Origin: Hyphomonas adhaerens MHS-3
GTDB lineage: Bacteria; Pseudomonadota; Alphaproteobacteria; Caulobacterales; Hyphomonadaceae
Assembly: GCF_000685235.1 (NCBI RefSeq)
Contig: NZ_ARYH01000005.1
Coordinates: 1-64,000 of the forward strand
Direction: 5' to 3'
Length of the DNA: 64,000 bases
The position numbers were made by a program, and so were the translations under genes. Of the stretch, positions 43,635 to 51,995 are shown piece by piece. Numbering within the stretch: position 1 is the stretch's first letter; every line of letters begins with the position of its first letter. The notes under the pieces were generated by a model that had not been told where the DNA came from, searched no databases, and saw only the letters and a program-made list of their open reading frames with translations.

Positions 43635-44762
43635 ATGCCCCCTGTCGACGCGGACCTTTCCCGGTATTTTTCTGACTCCTACGAAGAAGGCCGCAGGAAA
43701 TTCCTGGACGCCTGCCTGCGGCATGACCTGGAAGTTCAGCGTCATGTGCACCCTTCCCTGAAAGCCCCCTCCGGCGAAGATCTCTCAATGGATGCGGCAT
43801 GGTATGGGCCGCAGGATGCCGCGAGGGTTCTGGTGTTCAGCTGCGGAACGCATGGACTGGAAGCCGCCGCTGGGGCCGCCACAATGCTGAGATGGCTCGA
43901 CAGGGAGGGCCCCGGCCAGTTGCCGGACGATATCAGTGTTCTGCTCATTCACGCGATCAACCCCTATGGCTGGGCCTGGTCGCACCGGATCAACGAAGAC
44001 GGTATCGACCTCAACCGGAACTTCCCCGACCGGTCACAGCCGCAACCATCCAACCCGGACTATTTGGATATCCACCAGCTCCTGCTCGCTGCCACACCCG
44101 ACGAAACGGGGCTCGACAAGTTTGCGAAGGGCTTTCACACCCTGACGGCTAACAAGGGAATGAACGCGGCACTGACCGGTATCACATCCGGCCAGTTCGA
44201 TTTTCCTGAGGGGCTCAGCTTTGGCGGTCAGGCGCTCAGCTGGTCAGGCAAGACCCTGTTTGCCATCGCGCGCAAACATCTGAGCCGAGCCGAGCGGATC
44301 CTTCATATCGACTGGCATACCGGCATCGGAGAATATGGCCAGCCTCATTTCATTCTGGATGAAGGCAAGGGATCGGACACGCACATCCTGCTATCCGACT
44401 GGTGGCCGGGTCACGCTATTCATTGCGATGATGTCGTCGAGGGTGTCTCCATTTTCTATAATGGACTTCTGCTGGAAGGCATGCGCGACGAGATTGGCAA
44501 ATTCAATCCGGCCGAAGTCGTCAACCTGACGATCGAGTGGGGCACCTATGATGTCGAAAAAATGTTGCAGGCCCTGATGATGGACAATTGGCTGATGCAT
44601 CGCGCAGGCGGTGCAGATCCGGCACTTGTGGATACGGTACGGGCCGACCTCATCGAACGCTTCTACCCTCAGGCCACAGAGTGGCGCCGCAATGTCATCC
44701 TTGCGTCAGAGAAAATCTATGATCAGGCAGTCGCCGGGCTTGAAAGCTGGGGACGCAGTTAA
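43635..44762 (+). CDS. DUF2817 / M14-like zinc carboxypeptidase
   Basis: 375 residues. The zinc ligands of the carboxypeptidase fold are visible: His and Glu in SCGTHGLEAAAG and His in HIDWHTGIGEYG; HRINEDGIDLNRNFPD supplies the Asn-Arg substrate clamp. DUF2817 proteins are M14 relatives. No signal peptide, so it works in the cytoplasm. Probably co-transcribed with the TonB receptor just upstream. A strong terminator follows. Confidence 0.88.
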   Translation: MPPVDADLSRYFSDSYEEGRRKFLDACLRHDLEVQRHVHPSLKAPSGEDLSMDAAWYGPQDAARVLVFSCGTHGLEAAAGAATMLRWLDREGPGQLPDDISVLLIHAINPYGWAWSHRINEDGIDLNRNFPDRSQPQPSNPDYLDIHQLLLAATPDETGLDKFAKGFHTLTANKGMNAALTGITSGQFDFPEGLSFGGQALSWSGKTLFAIARKHLSRAERILHIDWHTGIGEYGQPHFILDEGKGSDTHILLSDWWPGHAIHCDDVVEGVSIFYNGLLLEGMRDEIGKFNPAEVVNLTIEWGTYDVEKMLQALMMDNWLMHRAGGADPALVDTVRADLIERFYPQATEWRRNVILASEKIYDQAVAGLESWGRS

Positions 44763-44783
44763 GGCGCCAAACAGAACGGAAAA

Positions 44784-44819
44784 AAGGGCGAGGCAGTCTG
44801 ACTGCCTCGCCCTTCTTTA
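44784..44819 (+). terminator. Rho-independent terminator after DUF2817 gene
   Basis: A 14-bp perfect stem (AAGGGCGAGGCAGT / ACTGCCTCGCCCTT) with a 3-base loop, then CTTTATT, 21 bases after the stop. Confidence 0.88.
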
Positions 44820-44846
44820 TTCCCCGGGCATTCCGGAAAATTGTGG

Positions 44847-44870
44847 AGGCGCCCCGAATCCGGGGCGCCT
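44847..44870 (-). terminator. Hairpin terminator after the aminotransferase gene
   Basis: 10-bp perfect stem AGGCGCCCCG / CGGGGCGCCT with a 4-base loop, 5 bases beyond the stop at 44875, followed on the minus strand by CCACAATTTTCC. Confidence 0.7.
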
Positions 44871-44874
44871 GAGA

Positions 44875-46044
44875 TCATGCGCCGACGATTTCCGGCAGTG
44901 CCTTGCAGAAGCGTTCCACGTCTTCGATCTTGCCAGTCGAGACGCGGGACCAATCGACATAGTCCATGTATTGTCCGCGGATAGAGATTTTCTTTTCCGC
45001 AAAAGCCTTCTGGACGTCATTGGCGGGCTTGCCCGACTTGAAGTAGACGAAGTTCGTCTGCGACGGCAGGTATTCGAGGCCGAGCGTGTCCAGCGTCGTG
45101 GTGATCATCTGGCGGGCTTCAACAACCTTGCCTTTGGAGAAGTTGAGGAACTTCTCATCATTGTAGCAGCCGATGGCCGCAGCATACGAGGTGCACGGCG
45201 ACCAGGACATTGCGGTTGCCTGGATCTTCTGGGCCGTTTCCGGCGAAGAGATCGTGTAGCCCATGCGGATGCCGGCCATACCATAGATCTTGGAGAAGGT
45301 ACGGGACACGATGACATTGTGCCCTTCATTGATCAGAGGAATACAGGTGTTCCCTGCCGGATCGTCGGCAAGTTCCATGTAAGCTTCGTCAACGAGAACC
45401 GTTGTCTTGGCAGCCATACGCTTCACGGCCGCCTTCAACGTGGCCGGGTCGGAGACGAGACCGGTCGGGTTGTTCGGATTACACAGCTGAACAAGGCCGG
45501 TGCCTTCGGTGACTTTCGCCTCGATGGCTGGCAGATCGATTTCCATGCCTTCGGTCAGCGGCACACGGTCAATCGTAGCCATGCCGAGACGCGCGGCATA
45601 AAGCGCGGTCGTATCCCAGAAAAGCCGCGGCGCAACAATCGGGCCATTCGGACCGTAGATCATTGCGATAGCAGACAAGGCCTCGCCCGAGCCTGTCGTC
45701 AGGGCAATTTGCTCAGGCGCCACACCGTTCTTCTCGGCGATCATTTCGAGCAATTGTTTCACAGCAACCTGAGACGCATAATATGCGCCCTTGGAGCCCG
45801 CATATTCGATCATCTTGAGAGCGGACGGCGCCGGACCATAGGGATTCTCGTTCCGGGAAAGAAGCGCGACACCTTCCGGCGGACCGAGGAGGTAAGGGTT
45901 CTCAACAGCAACCTTCTCAGGCGGGAAAGCTGCCTCCGTGGTTTCAGCGATCGCGGATGCGCCCGATGCGCAGGCCGTTGCGCCCGCGACACCGATACCG
46001 GTCGCGCCAGCCAGAAGAAAACGTCTGGAAATATCGTAAGCCAT
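44875..46044 (-). CDS. PLP-dependent aminotransferase (HisC-like fold I) with Tat signal peptide
   Basis: 389 residues. The N-terminus SRRFLLAGATGIGVAGATACASG is a twin-arginine signal, possibly with a lipobox. The body is a fold-type I aminotransferase: LLSRNENPYGPAPSA, CNPNNPTGLV, VDEAY and the PLP lysine in VSRTFSKIYGMAGIRMGY. Cytoplasmic HisC has no signal peptide, so this enzyme probably works folded with PLP in the periplasm on amino acids or amines. It lies downstream of a TonB receptor and an ANTAR gene on the same strand. Confidence 0.88.
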   Translation of the reverse strand: MAYDISRRFLLAGATGIGVAGATACASGASAIAETTEAAFPPEKVAVENPYLLGPPEGVALLSRNENPYGPAPSALKMIEYAGSKGAYYASQVAVKQLLEMIAEKNGVAPEQIALTTGSGEALSAIAMIYGPNGPIVAPRLFWDTTALYAARLGMATIDRVPLTEGMEIDLPAIEAKVTEGTGLVQLCNPNNPTGLVSDPATLKAAVKRMAAKTTVLVDEAYMELADDPAGNTCIPLINEGHNVIVSRTFSKIYGMAGIRMGYTISSPETAQKIQATAMSWSPCTSYAAAIGCYNDEKFLNFSKGKVVEARQMITTTLDTLGLEYLPSQTNFVYFKSGKPANDVQKAFAEKKISIRGQYMDYVDWSRVSTGKIEDVERFCKALPEIVGA

Positions 46045-46064
46045 ATTCTGATTTACCTGTTGCC

Positions 46065-46370
46065 TTAGAGTTGAGAAGAAACTGAATCTTTTGAGCTTCG
46101 CGGGAATGCGAACAGCAGCGTCATCCTGTCGAAGCAGTGTACAGGACAATTGCGGATGTTGCGAAGAGACAGGAGCCCAGGACGCGCTTCCGGGGGGATG
46201 GCGGTGAGACTGTGAGCAGCTTTGGCGCCCAGTGAAGCAATCAGAAGCGGCATTGCCACAATGGCCACGACGGCAATCAAGTTGACATACCCTGCAGCCA
46301 AACCTGCCATCATCGTCAAGCTTCCGATCATCTCGGCGACGTACAGGTAGTCCACTTCGTTGCCTGACAT
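46065..46370 (-). CDS. Small predicted membrane protein
   Basis: 101 residues from ATG 46370 (AGAGAAGT ribosome-like site). Two hydrophobic stretches: residues ~8-26 and ~28-48 (AAGYVNLIAVVAIVAMPLLI), then a soluble tail with two Cys (NCPVHCFD). Stops 20 bases before the aminotransferase start. Not recognised. It may be a real short gene of the receptor-aminotransferase unit or a chance open frame. Confidence 0.4.
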   Translation of the reverse strand: MSGNEVDYLYVAEMIGSLTMMAGLAAGYVNLIAVVAIVAMPLLIASLGAKAAHSLTAIPPEARPGLLSLRNIRNCPVHCFDRMTLLFAFPRSSKDSVSSQL

Positions 46371-46426
46371 ACTTCTCTGAGTTTCCTGTTCAAGGCTTGT
46401 TGAACCGCCTTTTCCCAATGGAGCAA

Positions 46427-46484
46427 GGAGGGATAGCCATATCCCTCCTCACAGATCATCGCCTGCCCCCAAAAGGGGCAGGCG
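46427..46484 (-). terminator. Two tandem hairpins after the TonB receptor gene
   Basis: On the minus strand: CGCCTGCCCC / GGGGCAGGCG (46460-46484) begins 14 bases after the receptor stop, followed by GGAGGGATA / TATCCCTCC (46427-46448). No T-run, so they may stabilise or attenuate rather than fully terminate. Confidence 0.5.
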
Positions 46485-46498
46485 AGCTCTATATTCGA

Positions 46499-49129
46499 TC
46501 AGAAATTGGCCATCAGTTTGACGTAGTAGTAGCCACCCTGCCAGTCGATGACGTCACCGGAGCGGTAGATACGGCCACAGCAGCTGTCGCCGAGTTCCGC
46601 TTTATCCGGATATTGGTCAAAGGCGTTACGGGCACCGATGGAGATCTTCACGGCTTCCGAAGCCTGGAAGGATCCCTCAAGGTCAACCTGAACCTTCGCA
46701 CCATAGTCCTGATAACGCAGCGGCGCATTCGAGCCGTCAGAGTTTGTGGACTCACCGTAGTAGTTGGCACGGGCCAGGAAGCCGAACGGACCTGTTTGGT
46801 GGCTGACCGAGAAGACACCACGTACTTTTGGATCGTAGTTGATGAAGTCATACTGGTCTTCGTCGTTGAGCAGAGAACCGACATCGCTGTCGAACTCGGT
46901 CTCGTTATAGTTCACAGAAGCCGTGAACTTGGTCGAGGAACCATTCGCCCAGTCCTTGGAGTAGGTACCGACAACATCCACACCCTTCGTGCTCGTATCG
47001 AAGGCGTTGGTGAAGTAGAACACACCACCAATCGATTCAGCACCGACAACACCTGCATTCAACAGGTTCAGGTAGTTTTGATAGGCATCTGCGTCACCAG
47101 AAGCATCCGTCGAAACGTCCAGGGTCGAGATGGCATAGACGCGATCTTCCAGGTCGATCTGGTAGAAGTCGACCGTCAGCGAGAAGGCATCATAGGACGA
47201 CGTGAAGCCCAACGTATAGTTGGTGGATTTCTCAGGCTTGAGCGGTTCTGCGCCAAGCGCGCCCGCAACCGGACCACCTGCCGGGAACAGACCGGTTGCA
47301 ACCGGGAAGCCGTTCGGGAGGCGGGTCGACACATTGGTCGTGCCTTGCTGACCCGGTGTCGGGGCCCGGAAGCCCGTACCGACAGAACCACGGACCGCAA
47401 AGTTCGGCGCGAACTCATAACGGCCAGCCACTTTCCAGACCAGCTCGGAGTCGAAGTCCGAGTAGTCTTCGAAGCGCAGGGCGCCTTGCAGGAACAGGGC
47501 ATCCGTTACGTCAGCACTCAGATCACCGTAGATGGCGTATGAATCACGGGTGTATTCGCCGGAGAATTCCGGTGAGTAGCCCGGGAAACCGTTCGAACCG
47601 ACGCCAAGCGCCTGATACACCGGGTCGTCATCGTCGGCGCAGTCCAATGTGGAGCCATTGGCGATAACCGCTGCACCGGCTGCTGTCGGCACACCAGCGG
47701 CACAAAAGCCATATGGGTCCGGAAGCGCGTACGGCCCATCGGTGTAGGACTCGAAGTTACCACCAACCAGCTCATAGGATTCATCCATATAGCTGGCACC
47801 GAAAGCGAAGAGCAGCGGGCTGGCCAGACCGGTCTCGAACTCTTTCGAGAAGTCTGCCTGAAGCTGCATTTCTTCGTTGATCAGATCACCCGGGTGGAAG
47901 CTGATTGGCGACATGTCGCCCAGCGACGGGTTGACCGTGTTCTTCAGCGTGTACTTGATCTCGTTGTGACCGAGACGTCCGCTGAAGTCATAGCTGATGC
48001 CGTTGTCCCATTCGCCACGCGCACCGACAACACCAGAGTAGTCGATCACGTTGCCGAAGAAGCGCGGGGTAAAGCCGCCCGGGAACAGATTGAGCGAGGA
48101 CCAGAGCGAACCGTCCTCAAGGCGAATGTTTTCGATCGTGCCGTTGCCTGGATAGCGATAGAAGAAGCCGCCGTCCGCTTCGGAGTTCGAATAGTTGCCG
48201 AAACCGTACAACTCAACATCGCCAATCGTGTAGCCGGCGTTCACGAAACTCCGGAAAGCTTTGGCGTTCGGCTGCCCCCAGGGCTGAACCACACCAGATC
48301 CGGAATAGTCAGCGCTATCGAGACCGGCGATGAAGGAATCCAGATCATAACCGTCGATGGACGTATTGCCTGGATTGAAGTCAGGGCTGTTCACGTCAAC
48401 ACAAACCCAGCTTTCACAATACTGCTCACCTCGCTGCGTCGCATCAGCCTTCGAGTACTCAGCAGACACGTTGACGAACCCATTGTCGCCGAGACCGAGG
48501 CCGAAATTGCCAGCCAGGGTCGTATTGAAACCGTCGCCTTCATAGTACTGGCCGAAGTCGGCGCTGAACGCACCGCCTTCCGGAGAGTCCTTCAGGATGA
48601 AGTTGATGACGCCGGCAATGGCGTCCGAACCGTACTGCGCCGCAGCACCATCGCGCAGGACTTCAACACTTTTCAGTGCGATCGCCGGAATGGTTGCAAT
48701 ATCCGGACCCTGGGTACCGGATCCGCCGATCTGAACCAGAGCGGCGCGGTGGCGGCGCTTGGAATTCACAAGAACCAGCGTCTTGTCAGTCGGCATGCCG
48801 CGCAGCGTTGCCGGACGAATGAACGTACCACCATCGGAAATCGGCTGACGCGCCAGTGAGTAAGACGGAACCAGCGTCTTGATGATGTCGTTGGCATCCG
48901 TAAACGGCACGTCGGAGATTTCATCCGAGCTCAGAACGTCTACCGGGACAGGCGAATCCATCACAGAACGGGATTTGCCCCGCATACCGGTGATGATGAC
49001 TTTTTCCTGTACGGAAGTTTCGTCGGCTGCTGGCTCATCATCTGGTTCTGCGTAAGCCACCCCCCCGGTGACCACCATACCTACGACCGCTGATGACACA
49101 GCACATTTCAAGAAAGAACTAAATCGCAC
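46499..49129 (-). CDS. TonB-dependent outer-membrane receptor downstream of an ANTAR gene
   Basis: 876 residues from GTG 49129, which follows AAAGGGAAT. Signal peptide (SSAVVGMVVTGGVAYAE), then plug with QEKVIITGMRGKSRSVMDSP, LRGMPTDKTLVLVNSKRRH and VEVLRDGAAAQYGSDAIAGV. The barrel ends in YYYVKLMANF. This plug form is common in alphaproteobacterial nutrient receptors. A 365-base leader separates it from the ANTAR gene and contains ANTAR-type hairpins. The substrate is probably an amino-acid or amine compound, judged only from neighbours. Confidence 0.9.
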   Translation of the reverse strand: MRFSSFLKCAVSSAVVGMVVTGGVAYAEPDDEPAADETSVQEKVIITGMRGKSRSVMDSPVPVDVLSSDEISDVPFTDANDIIKTLVPSYSLARQPISDGGTFIRPATLRGMPTDKTLVLVNSKRRHRAALVQIGGSGTQGPDIATIPAIALKSVEVLRDGAAAQYGSDAIAGVINFILKDSPEGGAFSADFGQYYEGDGFNTTLAGNFGLGLGDNGFVNVSAEYSKADATQRGEQYCESWVCVDVNSPDFNPGNTSIDGYDLDSFIAGLDSADYSGSGVVQPWGQPNAKAFRSFVNAGYTIGDVELYGFGNYSNSEADGGFFYRYPGNGTIENIRLEDGSLWSSLNLFPGGFTPRFFGNVIDYSGVVGARGEWDNGISYDFSGRLGHNEIKYTLKNTVNPSLGDMSPISFHPGDLINEEMQLQADFSKEFETGLASPLLFAFGASYMDESYELVGGNFESYTDGPYALPDPYGFCAAGVPTAAGAAVIANGSTLDCADDDDPVYQALGVGSNGFPGYSPEFSGEYTRDSYAIYGDLSADVTDALFLQGALRFEDYSDFDSELVWKVAGRYEFAPNFAVRGSVGTGFRAPTPGQQGTTNVSTRLPNGFPVATGLFPAGGPVAGALGAEPLKPEKSTNYTLGFTSSYDAFSLTVDFYQIDLEDRVYAISTLDVSTDASGDADAYQNYLNLLNAGVVGAESIGGVFYFTNAFDTSTKGVDVVGTYSKDWANGSSTKFTASVNYNETEFDSDVGSLLNDEDQYDFINYDPKVRGVFSVSHQTGPFGFLARANYYGESTNSDGSNAPLRYQDYGAKVQVDLEGSFQASEAVKISIGARNAFDQYPDKAELGDSCCGRIYRSGDVIDWQGGYYYVKLMANF

Positions 49130-49297
49130 TTTGTATTCCCTTTCCGCAGCGGAACCATCACTCTTCAAAAAGTTCCGTCTGCCCCCTGTTGTCGAGCACA
49201 CACCAGCTTCCCCCATTGGACCGAACGCCCAAGGCACTGATATTTCTGAGGTGTTGAATCGGCCCGCCGTTGAGCCACATCCATCAACAGGTTGCTC

Positions 49298-49330
49298 AAA
49301 ATGCCGCCTTTGGCATTCAGTCCCTGCTGA
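49298..49330 (-). promoter_or_regulatory. Candidate ANTAR-responsive antiterminator/terminator hairpins in receptor leader
   Basis: The 49130-49494 leader has two adjacent hexaloop hairpins on the minus strand. The second has stem ATGCC/GGCAT with loop AAAGGC (49301-49316), carrying the A1 and G4 that ANTAR domains recognise, and is followed by TTT (four T's counting the stem's last base), as in an intrinsic terminator. The first has stem TCAG/CTGA with loop CAGGGA (49317-49330): G4 kept, A1 replaced by C. The remainder of the leader holds no gene that I can support. Confidence 0.45.
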
Positions 49331-49494
49331 CGTCTGTAACAAGCTGTCCCGGGTCGTCGCTGGAGCCAATTCGAAACATGTCGCCGATGATGCGGAATCG
49401 TTAACCCGTCACGCTTTTGTGCACTGCACACCAAACAACGCACAAAGTCTCAGCACTCAGCAGGTGCCATCCAGGTGACATGAGTTGTGGGGCT

Positions 49495-50148
49495 TTATGG
49501 AAAAATTGCGAAGATCGCGAGAACGTTTTCAGCAATTTCCCGCATCGGCTTTCCCTGAGTCATCGCCATGCGGCGCATGGAATCATAGACGTCCTGCTCC
49601 GAAAGGCCGCTCTTGGTCATCAGCAAGCCTTTTGCCCGCTCAATCGTCTTGCGTGCAGCGAGGTCTTCCCGCGATTTTTGCAATTCGTCTCTTAGCGCCA
49701 GCGTCAATGAATGGCGTTCTTCTGCCACGTTCAGGATCGCCGGAATGCGATCCGGCTCCAGACCGTCCACGATGAAGGCACTGACGCCAAGTTTCAGCGC
49801 GCGGCTCATCTCCTCCCGGGACCCTTGGTCAACGAACACAAGAATCGGCACCGACCTGAAGCGGCGCATGGCGAGCAATTCCGTCAGCAGATCCAGATCC
49901 ACCTCTGGTGACGCAAGAATGATTGCGCTCGCGCCAATCAGCTTGAGACGCCGCGCTTGCCAGTCTGCATGTCCGGTGATTTCCGTTTGATGAGGCTGGT
50001 CGCCCAACGCACCCGCAATGCGCCCCGCCCGAACACGATCGCTGGCGAGAATCAGAATCTGGCGATCCCAGCTCGTCGTTTCGGACGCGCTTTCGGATTG
50101 CTTTTCCTCTGACAGCAACACCGTACAGCGGGTATTCTCAGCAGCCAT
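49495..50148 (-). CDS. ANTAR-domain response regulator (NasT-like antiterminator)
   Basis: 217 residues from ATG 50148. A degenerate receiver domain (~20-145; RQILILASDRVRAGRIAGAL, IILASPEVDLDLL) is followed by a helix and the C-terminal ANTAR domain (~160-215): KTIERAKGLLMTKSGLSEQDVYDSMRRMAMTQGKPMREIAENVL. ANTAR proteins bind paired RNA hexaloop hairpins and prevent termination, classically in nitrogen assimilation. No NasS-like sensor gene is adjacent. Its position between a TonB receptor/aminotransferase unit and an amine/amino-acid oxidation unit suggests nitrogen control. Confidence 0.9.
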   Translation of the reverse strand: MAAENTRCTVLLSEEKQSESASETTSWDRQILILASDRVRAGRIAGALGDQPHQTEITGHADWQARRLKLIGASAIILASPEVDLDLLTELLAMRRFRSVPILVFVDQGSREEMSRALKLGVSAFIVDGLEPDRIPAILNVAEERHSLTLALRDELQKSREDLAARKTIERAKGLLMTKSGLSEQDVYDSMRRMAMTQGKPMREIAENVLAIFAIFP

Positions 50149-50495
50149 GTCGTTCGGAACTCTCCACAAAACGTTCAAACCGTTGAAGCTGTTTGAATTT
50201 TGCGGACAACCGTGCCGAGTCCAAACAGTCGAATCGTAGATGCCGCATCAGTTTGCCTGCATCTGATCATTCCTGTTCCGCGATTGACCAAATACCCGGC
50301 AGGAAGCGTCCGCAAACCCGTCTACCCAGAGGCGCAGGCCGTCCAAATTCCGGGCGCATTCGACGCCACGCCGCCAAAAACGCCGTATCGGCAGGCAGAC
50401 CGTTCGGGGAGCCGAGGCCGTGCCGCTCTCGCCTTGACCGGTCCATTCGGGCCTTCAACAGTCGCGTCCGGGAACGCATTCGCATCGAGGAAACC
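50149..50495. other. Intergenic region between divergent ANTAR and flavoprotein genes
   Basis: 347 bases without a supportable gene. It must hold both promoters. AGATGC...GCATCT and ATCAG...CTGAT (around 50237-50268) can form alternative hairpins on the + strand; GCCG-TAT-CGGC occurs near 50383. No clear hexaloop ANTAR target was found here. Confidence 0.5.
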
Positions 50496-51641
50496 ATGAA
50501 ACGTAGAGATTTTCTGGCAACCGGCACTGGCCTGGGCGTCGCCGCCCTCACTGGCTGCACGACGACAGCCACGGGATTTGCACCTGCTCCAACGACCGGT
50601 GACGCGCTGGTGCAATCGATTGGCGCGCCGATGCGGCCCATCAAATCCTCCATGAGCCGCGTTACCCGCACGATTGTCGGGCTTCGCCCGTTTCGCAAAC
50701 CCGGCCCCCGGCTCGAAGCCGTCAAAGTCGGGTCCAAGCATGTTGTGCACAATTATGGACACGGCGGCGGCGGGGTATCGCTGTCATGGGGTGTCGCCGA
50801 ACTGGCAGCAACCCTCACCAAGGAGACCCATGCGGACAAGGTGGCCGTGCTGGGATCGGGTGCAATCGGCCTCTCAACCGCAATTCTTCTCCAGCGTGCC
50901 GGAATGCAGGTGACGATCTACGCCAAGGATTTCCCGCCCTACACGACATCCAATGTCGCTGGCGCGATGTGGCACCCGGTAACCCTGTTCGAAAATGATC
51001 AGGTATCTCAGGAAACCCTGGCCATGCTCGACCTGGCCTCTCGCATCGCTTTCAACCGGTTCATCCGTTTCGCAAACGACCCGAAATACGGCGTTTACTG
51101 GATCCGCCAGTATTCGCTGAGCGACCGCCCCATGAGCACACTTCGTCCTTATGTGGGGGGCGACACGCTTTATCCCGGCCTCAAGCGCAACCAGGCCGGC
51201 GGGCCGTTCGGCTTCCCTTACTATGACGGCTACTACACGCTGATGATCGATCCCGACATATACCTGCGTGCGCTGGTGAATGACTTTCTCGCAGCTGGCG
51301 GCCGCATGAAGGAAATGACATTCGAGACCGAAGGCGACCTTGAGACGCTGGGTGAATCCAGCATCGTCAATTGCATGGGGCTCGGATCCGGCAAGGTGTT
51401 CGGAGACGAAAGCATCATTCCGGCACGCGGCCAGCTGAGCTTCTTGCTGCCTCAGAACGACATTGACTATGGCTATGCCGGATCTACCGATGACTATGGC
51501 CTGCTTTATTCGTTCCCCAGGAAGACGGGGATTCTCCTGGGCGGATCAGTCGATAAAGGCGACTGGAGCCTGGAGCCGAGAGCGGACGAAATCAGGCGAA
51601 TGGTCGATGGCCATGCCTACCTGGCCTCCAAGCTGAACTGA
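50496..51641 (+). CDS. D-amino-acid-oxidase-like FAD flavoprotein with Tat/lipoprotein signal
   Basis: 381 residues from ATG 50496. The signal KRRDFLATGTGLGVAALTGCTTT combines a twin-arginine motif with a lipobox, so the FAD protein would be folded before export and lipid-anchored. FAD motif VAVLGSGAIGLSTAILLQRAG, then TTSNVAGAMWHPVTLF and VNCMGLGSGKVFGDESIIPARGQL, match the D-amino-acid oxidase family (DAO). It would oxidise an amino acid or amine to an imine, giving H2O2 unless electrons go to a cytochrome. Isochorismatase-like, YHS and DUF1348 genes follow on the same strand. Confidence 0.88.
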   Translation: MKRRDFLATGTGLGVAALTGCTTTATGFAPAPTTGDALVQSIGAPMRPIKSSMSRVTRTIVGLRPFRKPGPRLEAVKVGSKHVVHNYGHGGGGVSLSWGVAELAATLTKETHADKVAVLGSGAIGLSTAILLQRAGMQVTIYAKDFPPYTTSNVAGAMWHPVTLFENDQVSQETLAMLDLASRIAFNRFIRFANDPKYGVYWIRQYSLSDRPMSTLRPYVGGDTLYPGLKRNQAGGPFGFPYYDGYYTLMIDPDIYLRALVNDFLAAGGRMKEMTFETEGDLETLGESSIVNCMGLGSGKVFGDESIIPARGQLSFLLPQNDIDYGYAGSTDDYGLLYSFPRKTGILLGGSVDKGDWSLEPRADEIRRMVDGHAYLASKLN

Positions 51642-51995
51642 TCCAGCCCCCCATTCTCAATTGAACGCAGCGACGTGACTGGATCTTCCCACTGAAGATC
51701 CATCCCCTGCCCGTGCGGGCAGACTCGCCTGCGGGGCAATAGCCACTGCGACGACTGCCTCCTTCAGGGATCCGATACCGCCACGCGCATCGTCTGGCGT
51801 GACTGCTCCGGCTCGTATCCGGACGCTTTGACGCGACCGGTCAAAACTGTGTCGTCCGCCGTCAATACCGCCAACGCGCCGACGCGTAGTCAGAACACAG
51901 CTCAAGTCCGAAGGATCAAGGCAGCACCGCCCCGGTGCCACCCTCACCCCACTGGAACAGCGGCGGACACTCAAATGATTCTCAAGGAGACCCAC
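51642..51995 (+). other. Intergenic region with two hairpins
   Basis: 354 bases between the DAO-like and isochorismatase-like genes. A 9-bp stem TGGATCTTC/GAAGATCCA (51680-51702) and CTGCCCG/CGGGCAG (51707-51722) lie 39-81 bases after the stop and look like attenuating or stabilising hairpins. No gene is supportable in either strand. Confidence 0.55.

Noticed and set aside
44611..46068. 485-codon open frame on the + strand
   Set aside because: Antisense to the Tat aminotransferase, which has a complete PLP site.
50149..50495. Second ANTAR hairpin pair upstream of the DAO-like gene
   Set aside because: Stems exist but loops are 11-15 bases or 3 bases; no 6-base loop with A1 and G4 was found.
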